A stretch of 34,662 nt of DNA, from positions 1-34,662 of IMG/VR virus record IMGVR_UViG_3300027525_000018; one strand, given 5' to 3'. The stretch is from a virus. The notes beneath the pieces are model-generated. The model did not search any database, was not told the origin of the DNA, and saw only the letters and a list, made by a program, of their open reading frames with translations. The position numbers and the translations under genes are program-made. Positions within the stretch are counted from its first letter, which is position 1. Every line of letters starts with the position of its first letter. Positions 30,339-34,662 of the stretch are shown here, one piece after another.

Positions 30339-30634
30339 AATTGCAAATTGAAACATCGAAAGATAAAGCGGTAACTGAGTTTATCAGTAGACCGTTCAAA
30401 GGTAGCCTCATAAAGGTCTACTTAATATCAGAGGCGGAATCAATTAGAAGAAGGAAGTCCGGAATAGAAGGTGGAAGCGATGAATACTGCTTTTGTAAGT
30501 GCGTAGGAATTACCGTAGACTACAACAGAGATGAGCCGAGAGAGATTGCATTAGTAAAAAGATTGCACTCAGACTTTACTACATATGATGCAAATTACTT
30601 CCTTCAGAAACAAAAAGTAAGATTCTTGACATGA
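30326..30634 (+). CDS. Unknown basic protein, 102 aa
   Basis: Starts MEQLKLQIETSKDKAVTEFI; an Arg-rich stretch (SIRRRKSGIEGGSDEY, 39-53) leads to a Cys pair (CFCKC) and strands. Overlaps on both sides with tiny ORFs. No family recognised; the basic stretch could bind nucleic acid. Confidence 0.55.
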   Translation: MEQLKLQIETSKDKAVTEFISRPFKGSLIKVYLISEAESIRRRKSGIEGGSDEYCFCKCVGITVDYNRDEPREIALVKRLHSDFTTYDANYFLQKQKVRFLT

Positions 30635-30711
30635 AATACATTAGACTGATAGCAAACATATTAGTAATGGCATTGTGCCTGGCGATAATAATAATAAGAT
30701 ATTCAAGATGA
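30631..30711 (+). CDS. 26-aa single-span membrane peptide
   Basis: MKYIRLIANILVMALCLAII, then IIRYSR. Nearly all hydrophobic with positive ends. ATGA overlap with the stop of the gene before and with the ATG of the next gene (30708). Candidate small membrane peptide. Confidence 0.6.
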   Translation: MKYIRLIANILVMALCLAIIIIRYSR

Positions 30712-31034
30712 GAAGAGCAACATTTCACCTCACCAAGAAAGGTAGACGAGAGTACGGGATAGCCGAGTTCCTTAGTAAAGAACAATTCCTATCATGGAGT
30801 AGCATGATGAAGAGAAGAGGCTACGGTATAGACTTAAAGTGGGCTGATGGATATAGTGGGGTCGATGGGGAGTACTATACTGAAAATGGCGTTAAAGTAA
30901 AATGTTCAAAATGCGGATGGGTAGGAACTGAAACAAGACAGTACGTGTATCATCACGGGTGTCCAGATTGCTACAATCCATCCACAGAAACAGAAGAACC
31001 ACTAATACTAGCAAAGATAAAAGATGAAAAATAA
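30708..31034 (+). CDS. Protein with C-terminal zinc ribbon, 108 aa
   Basis: Start at ATG 30708 (MRRATFHLTKKGRREYGIAE), overlapping the membrane peptide's stop; the frame extends to 30675 but the coupled ATG is preferred. A basic helical N-terminus is followed by VKCSKCGWVG and later GCPDCY: CxxC pairs form a zinc ribbon. A small nucleic-acid-binding protein is likely. It overlaps the next gene by 11 nt. Confidence 0.6.
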   Translation: MRRATFHLTKKGRREYGIAEFLSKEQFLSWSSMMKRRGYGIDLKWADGYSGVDGEYYTENGVKVKCSKCGWVGTETRQYVYHHGCPDCYNPSTETEEPLILAKIKDEK

Positions 31035-31392
31035 ATACATAATATACAGACTAGGTGATGAAGGAAAGTACAATCAGGTTGATTGGGTGATTCATACAGA
31101 AGGTGATGACGATGGATTCGAGATAGAGTTGAGGTTGACGATAGAGGGGGTGGCTTTCGATAAAGACATAGAAAGAATGGACAACGAAGGCTTATTCTTC
31201 TTTGACGAAATAGATGTGGAGCATATCAAGAAATCTATATACACGGTAATTGAGACTGAGTACGGGGTTACTGGAGACTACGACTACTGGTATATAGTAA
31301 GGGAAAAAGCGACTGCAAGTGATATACTAAAGCACTTACAAACAGAAAAGGAAATAAATAACGAATTATATTCAATAAATAGACACATATAA
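31024..31392 (+). CDS. Unknown acidic protein, 122 aa
   Basis: Starts MKNKYIIYRLGDEGKYNQVD; strand-rich first half with a very acidic middle (EGDDDGFEIELRLTIEG) and a helical end. No motif recognised. Overlaps its neighbour by 11 nt. Confidence 0.6.
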   Translation: MKNKYIIYRLGDEGKYNQVDWVIHTEGDDDGFEIELRLTIEGVAFDKDIERMDNEGLFFFDEIDVEHIKKSIYTVIETEYGVTGDYDYWYIVREKATASDILKHLQTEKEINNELYSINRHI

Positions 31393-31395
31393 ACA

Positions 31396-31449
31396 ATGAG
31401 AATAAAAGAACAACAAGAGCAGTACATCAACAACCTTATGACTTGCTGA
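31396..31449 (+). CDS. Possible 17-aa ORF upstream of the recombinase
   Basis: MRIKEQQEQYINNLMTC, stop one base before the recombinase ATG. It could act as a coupling leader; the length is too small to exclude chance. Confidence 0.25.
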   Translation: MRIKEQQEQYINNLMTC

Positions 31450-31450
31450 G

Positions 31451-32143
31451 ATGAATAGATACGTAGCATACTATAGGGTTTCCACCAAGAAACAAGGGGA
31501 GTCAGGTCTTGGTCTTGAGGCTCAGGTAAGGATGGTTCAAGGATACGCTAGGAACGGAGACATCATCGAGGAGTTTACCGAGAAGGAGACAGGAACATCG
31601 AAGCGTGAACGACCTATACTCGCAGAGGCTATCGAGATATGCAAGGAGACAGGAGCAAAGCTACTGATAGCTAAACTCGACAGACTTGCCCGTGACGTAC
31701 ACTTCATATCGAGCCTGAGTAGGACAGGAGTTGACTTTATTTGTTGCGACAATCCTAACGCTAACAAGCTGACTATCAATCTATTAGCATCTGTAGCTGA
31801 AAGTGAAGCTGAAGCTATATCTGCTAGAACTAAGGCTGGTCTTGCTTCAATAAAAGAAAGGATAAGGAAGGATGGTATGTACCTGTCTAGGTCTGGTCGT
31901 AACATAACTTCACTAGGAACACCTGAGAACCTGACAGACGAGGGTAGGAGAAAGTCTGGAGAAGTAATAAAACAGAGATTCAAGAACAATCGCAATACTA
32001 GGATGGCACGACCATACGCAAGTGAACTGAAGGATAAGGGTCTGGAACTGATAGAGATAGCAGACAAACTTAATAGCAACGGATTCATTACGGCTACGGG
32101 TAGGCAGTTCAATAAGTTCAGCGTATATAGACTGATGAAATAA
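31451..32143 (+). CDS. Small serine recombinase (resolvase/invertase family)
   Basis: 230 aa. The N-terminal catalytic domain opens with YYRVSTKKQ, where Ser11 is the nucleophile and Arg9 conserved; KLDRLARD gives Arg78 and Arg81. Residues 105-125 (LLASVAESEAEAISARTKAG) form the E-helix. The C-terminal part (about 170-230) is a helix-turn-helix type DNA-binding end. It lacks the large domain of phage serine integrases, so it fits a resolvase or invertase that acts at short sites, for dimer resolution or inversion. No pair of inverted or direct crossover sites was found in the window. Confidence 0.85.
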   Translation: MNRYVAYYRVSTKKQGESGLGLEAQVRMVQGYARNGDIIEEFTEKETGTSKRERPILAEAIEICKETGAKLLIAKLDRLARDVHFISSLSRTGVDFICCDNPNANKLTINLLASVAESEAEAISARTKAGLASIKERIRKDGMYLSRSGRNITSLGTPENLTDEGRRKSGEVIKQRFKNNRNTRMARPYASELKDKGLELIEIADKLNSNGFITATGRQFNKFSVYRLMK

Positions 32144-32358
32144 TGTGGTGGATATTTGGGATTACAATGTTTGTGGCTCTGTCTTGTTACTTCCTACAAG
32201 GATACGACAGGAACATAAATACCTTCTCCAGGAGGGTTTCCATACACTTCAGGTATAGATGGATGGATAGAAGGTGTAGAATCATGGATAGAGTTTTATT
32301 TAACGTAGCGATATTTTTAATGGTAGGAACATTTATAATAGCAATAATTACATGGTAA
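32143..32358 (+). CDS. Two-span membrane protein, 71 aa
   Basis: MWWIFGITMFVALSCYFLQG gives span 1 and VLFNVAIFLMVGTFIIAIIT gives span 2, with a basic loop (RRVSIHFRYRWMDRRCR) between, so both ends are probably outside. It overlaps the recombinase stop by one base (TAATG). Function unknown. Confidence 0.65.
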   Translation: MWWIFGITMFVALSCYFLQGYDRNINTFSRRVSIHFRYRWMDRRCRIMDRVLFNVAIFLMVGTFIIAIITW

Positions 32359-32417
32359 CAGGAAAAGACTTGATAGTGATAAAAAAAGTAGAACAACTAA
32401 AAAAACTAATGAAATGA
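32352..32417 (+). CDS. Possible 21-aa bridging peptide
   Basis: MVTGKDLIVIKKVEQLKKLM plus a final Lys: amphipathic basic helix. It overlaps the previous stop by 7 nt and the next ATG by 4 nt (ATGA), so it could link the two genes. Confidence 0.4.
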   Translation: MVTGKDLIVIKKVEQLKKLMK

Positions 32418-32632
32418 AAGAAAGTATTAAACTAACAGTGCGTGTAGCGGCAGAACACCCTGACGCTGAAACATTCAAATGCTTGGGCAATAAGATTGTC
32501 TTAGAGCTAAATGATTACGATTACGCATACGAGTTTACGATGACAATGCTTAACTTGCGAGGCGATGATAGGTTTGAACACGGAGACTTAATGTTTTTTA
32601 ATGAAGGGATACTAATAGAGATAGACAGATGA
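32414..32632 (+). CDS. Small unknown protein, 72 aa
   Basis: Starts MKESIKLTVRVAAEHPDAET; strand, helix, strand pattern ending ILIEIDR. Its stop overlaps the next ATG by 4 nt. Unknown. Confidence 0.6.
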   Translation: MKESIKLTVRVAAEHPDAETFKCLGNKIVLELNDYDYAYEFTMTMLNLRGDDRFEHGDLMFFNEGILIEIDR

Positions 32633-33045
32633 AGAAAGAAGAGAAGGATGCAATCATTGACATACTTACTAAGTGGAGGGATATGATTGGTGTTAATGGT
32701 AGGACTGTTGAAAATCTAATTGACAAGGTTAATCAGATATACATCCCAGAGCCAATAGACATACAAGAGGTAGATGTTATCAAGGCGGACATTGTGAATA
32801 TGTGCAATCAAATTAAGTACGATGCCAAGCAGAACAATGTTCGTGGATTTGACAACACTACAAAGAGGATGGCGATTTACAAGGCTTCTGAGATAAAGTA
32901 TGGTAGAACATCAAGTATGGAGCGTGCGGCTAAAGATTTCTTCGGTAAGGACAGAACGACACTACTTTACTGGAGTAGGAAATCTGATGACTTTATTGAT
33001 GTAAAAGACCCTATGTTTGTGAGATATGTTAACGAGTTACTTTAA
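32629..33045 (+). CDS. DnaA domain-IV-like DNA-binding protein
   Basis: 138 aa. The C-terminal part (about 92-121, TSSMERAAKDFFGKDRTTLL) resembles the DnaA domain IV signature, in which a helix ending in a R-D-x-T-T-hydrophobic motif reads DNA at DnaA boxes (consensus GRDHTTVLH-like). It has no ATPase domain. Residues 1-75 are helical and unfamiliar. Short DnaA-domain proteins are frequent in Bacteroidota phages; the target could be the host origin, the phage origin or a promoter. It is translated in a coupled pair with the 72-aa gene. Confidence 0.65.
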   Translation: MKKEEKDAIIDILTKWRDMIGVNGRTVENLIDKVNQIYIPEPIDIQEVDVIKADIVNMCNQIKYDAKQNNVRGFDNTTKRMAIYKASEIKYGRTSSMERAAKDFFGKDRTTLLYWSRKSDDFIDVKDPMFVRYVNELL

Positions 33046-33060
33046 ACTAAAATAAATAAG

Positions 33061-33336
33061 ATGAATATGGAATTTGAAACAGAAATAGAACAAGCAGAAG
33101 TGATGATCTCATTTGATTACCAACCTGAAGAAGCGACAGTACTATATTACTCGGACGGTAGCGGTGACCCAGGATGCCCAGCAAGTATTGATAATGTGGG
33201 TGTGTATTGGAAGACTAAAAAGTTTAACTCGAAAACGCTCAAACACGAAGATGTAGAGATTGATGTTACTAATTTTCTTAGAGAATTAGGTCACGACCTT
33301 GAAGATTTGTGTTGGAATTATTTAGAAAATAAATAA
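33061..33336 (+). CDS. Unknown acidic protein, 91 aa
   Basis: Starts MNMEFETEIEQAEVMISFDY; a second ATG at 33067 is possible. The strand-turn-strand stretch YYSDGSGDPGCPASIDN and an acidic helix are visible. No motif recognised. Confidence 0.55.
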   Translation: MNMEFETEIEQAEVMISFDYQPEEATVLYYSDGSGDPGCPASIDNVGVYWKTKKFNSKTLKHEDVEIDVTNFLRELGHDLEDLCWNYLENK

Positions 33337-33337
33337 G

Positions 33338-33469
33338 ATGAAGAGATATCAAGTTAGGCGTAAGGACAAGCGAAATACACTAAGTGTTAAGAAATACACC
33401 TTTCCGATGTGGTTTATGATGAACCTAACAACAGTAATACTAATATATATAATGATTAAAGTAAATTAA
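33338..33469 (+). CDS. 43-aa membrane peptide with basic N-terminus
   Basis: MKRYQVRRKDKRNTLSVKKY, then a hydrophobic run PMWFMMNLTTVILIYIMIKV. The strongly basic N-terminus stays inside, giving one membrane span. ATG one base after the previous stop codon. Confidence 0.6.
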   Translation: MKRYQVRRKDKRNTLSVKKYTFPMWFMMNLTTVILIYIMIKVN

Positions 33470-33470
33470 A

Positions 33471-33773
33471 ATGGAAGAAAGAGAATTAAACGAAAAGCTA
33501 ACATTAGTAGTTAATACTATGTTTCAAATTGGAAGTAGTGAACACGCAGAGGGGACACCTCTCCAGGGTATATTCCTTGCGCTATCCACCGCAATTATGT
33601 CTACGGGAACAGAAGATTTTGATGATGAAGATATACGTCAAGCTTCGATAGATTTAATCGATGCGTTAGGATCGGTTGTCAACTGCTCTAGGTTAATCAG
33701 AGAGATAGAGATGAAGAACGAAATTAACAATCTCTTAGACGGAGGAGAAGAAGACAGCAATGGGTTGGATTAA
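33471..33773 (+). CDS. Unknown acidic helical protein, 100 aa
   Basis: Starts MEERELNEKLTLVVNTMFQI; helices throughout, Asp/Glu-rich loop (TEDFDDEDIRQ), acidic C-terminus ending SNGLD. Its end overlaps the initiator-like gene by 14 nt. Unknown; the acidic helical layout suggests a partner protein of a DNA-binding protein. Confidence 0.55.
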   Translation: MEERELNEKLTLVVNTMFQIGSSEHAEGTPLQGIFLALSTAIMSTGTEDFDDEDIRQASIDLIDALGSVVNCSRLIREIEMKNEINNLLDGGEEDSNGLD

Positions 33774-34611
33774 GATAGATAGGACTATAGCCGAACACTG
33801 GCTATGGTCTGATGAGAAGAAACTAAAGTGGTGGCTTACGCTACTTATGGAGGTCAACTACGCAGACAGTAAGATGTCTTTGGGCTACAAAGTCTACCGT
33901 GTTAATAAGGGTCAGTCTTCTAACAGTATTAGAACTTGGGCGAACATTTTTAAGACAGGAACAAAGTCAGTTACTAAGTTCTTTCAGATGCTTGAGTTGG
34001 ATGGATTGGTAACTAAGCAAACTATAGGCAAAGGGAAACAATCAACCACACTCCTAACTGTCTGTAACTACGATAGTTACGAGCCGATAAGCTACGGATT
34101 GGAAACGCAAGAGAACACACAAGGGAGTACGCAAGAACAGACACAAGAGGGTACACGAGAGGGATACAATAAGAAAAGGGAAAAAGATAAAAAAGAGAAA
34201 AAGGAAAAAGGAATCCCTACACTTGAAGAGGTTATATCTTATGTTGTCGGTAAGGGTTACGACCAATCTATTGCCGAGAAGTTCTATGATTACTACCAAG
34301 ACCGTACACCATCAAATGCAAGATTATGGAGGGACAAGAACGGCAACACGGTTAAGGATTGGAAGGGTAAGCTAACTCATGTATGGTTCAGGGATGCTGA
34401 GAAGCGTGATGTCAGTGTTCCTGTCTTAGAGCCAGGGTGGAGATATATTGATATGTCTGAGGCTTATGATATTGTTCGTAGTACTAATCCTGTAAGTTTG
34501 TCTGAGAAAGAGTCTAAGTCGGAGGGTGATGATTATGTCAGGAAGATTATAAATATTAACCCATCATACAAAAGTGCTGGTGAAGGTTGGAAATACAGAG
34601 CAAGTAAATGA
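33760..34611 (+). CDS. Winged-helix replication initiator-like protein (DnaD-like)
   Basis: 283 aa. The N-terminus MGWIKIDRTIAEHWLWSDEK, then KLKWWLTLLMEVNY, is the typical opening of phage replisome-organizer proteins; 45-100 has a winged-helix pattern (IRTWANIF, KSVTKFFQMLELDGLVTKQ). A Thr/Gln/Glu repeat (about 113-130) and a Lys-rich linker lead to a C-terminal DnaD-like segment with FYDYYQDRTPSNARLW, then KDWKGKLTHVWFRDAEK. Such proteins bind the phage origin and load helicase. Its stop overlaps the next ATG (ATGA). Confidence 0.75.
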   Translation: MGWIKIDRTIAEHWLWSDEKKLKWWLTLLMEVNYADSKMSLGYKVYRVNKGQSSNSIRTWANIFKTGTKSVTKFFQMLELDGLVTKQTIGKGKQSTTLLTVCNYDSYEPISYGLETQENTQGSTQEQTQEGTREGYNKKREKDKKEKKEKGIPTLEEVISYVVGKGYDQSIAEKFYDYYQDRTPSNARLWRDKNGNTVKDWKGKLTHVWFRDAEKRDVSVPVLEPGWRYIDMSEAYDIVRSTNPVSLSEKESKSEGDDYVRKIININPSYKSAGEGWKYRASK

Positions 34612-34662
34612 AGGAAATATTTGAAAGAGAGATAAGCATATACGAGAGTCTGTTTGATGTAG
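34608..34662 (+). CDS. Start of the next gene, cut by the window end
   Basis: MKEIFEREISIYESLFDV and then the edge. The ATG overlaps the initiator-like stop. Position suggests another replication gene, such as a helicase or its loader, but too little is visible to say. Confidence 0.4.
   Translation, partial: MKEIFEREISIYESLFDV

Noticed and set aside
31451-32143. Large serine integrase and attP site
   Set aside because: The protein is only 230 aa, without the large C-terminal integrase domains, and no attP-like core was found.
33760-34611. Programmed frameshift or split gene in the Thr/Gln/Glu repeat part of the initiator-like protein
   Set aside because: The frame is continuous through the repeat and the linker to a normal stop.
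1-34662. tRNA genes
   Set aside because: No cloverleaf with TTC-loop and acceptor pairing was recognised by eye; a covariance search would be needed to be certain.

Overview
The window looks like part of a tailed double-stranded DNA phage of a Bacteroidota (probably flavobacterial) host. Three things point there: host-type promoters of the TTG / 19-20 nt / TAnnTTTG class, A-rich translation leaders without Shine-Dalgarno sites, and a structural module ordered terminase large subunit, portal, scaffold-like protein, capsid, three adaptor proteins, very large tail protein. That order and the tail protein resemble crAss-like podoviruses. The assignment is from memory of the families; no search was run. 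Both window edges cut genes.

Layout. (1) 1-16294, minus strand: packaging and virion module, read from terminase (16294) leftwards to the large tail protein that runs off the left edge. (2) 16325-23354, mixed strands: small nucleic-acid enzymes (PD-(D/E)XK-like nuclease, calcineurin-like phosphoesterase, HNH/NinG-like protein, RuvC-like resolvase), a GNAT acetyltransferase, a basic DNA-binding-like protein, a small HELLH metallopeptidase-like protein and many unknowns. (3) 23355-24401: a 1-kb gene-free control region with a G-rich/AT-rich segment, a 38-nt imperfect palindrome and an exact array of sixteen 14-bp units, each carrying a TACCnGGTA dyad. (4) 24402-34662, plus strand: a long run of small genes, ending in a serine recombinase, a DnaA-domain-IV-like protein and a winged-helix replication-initiator-like protein.

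Two expression grammars are visible. In regions 1-2, -7 elements sit only 4-5 nt before several ATGs, which predicts leaderless transcripts. In region 4, genes instead follow A-rich leaders of the form CAAAAACAAA, and a repeated dyad element (TTGTC-N8-GACA followed by TTTTA and often TCAGGAAC) occurs only there and in the control region. The likeliest undescribed system is this combination: a dyad-array origin or control locus flanked by two differently controlled arms, with DnaA-like and winged-helix proteins encoded downstream. A set of tiny predicted single-membrane-span peptides chained to their neighbours by 4-14-nt overlaps is a second candidate.
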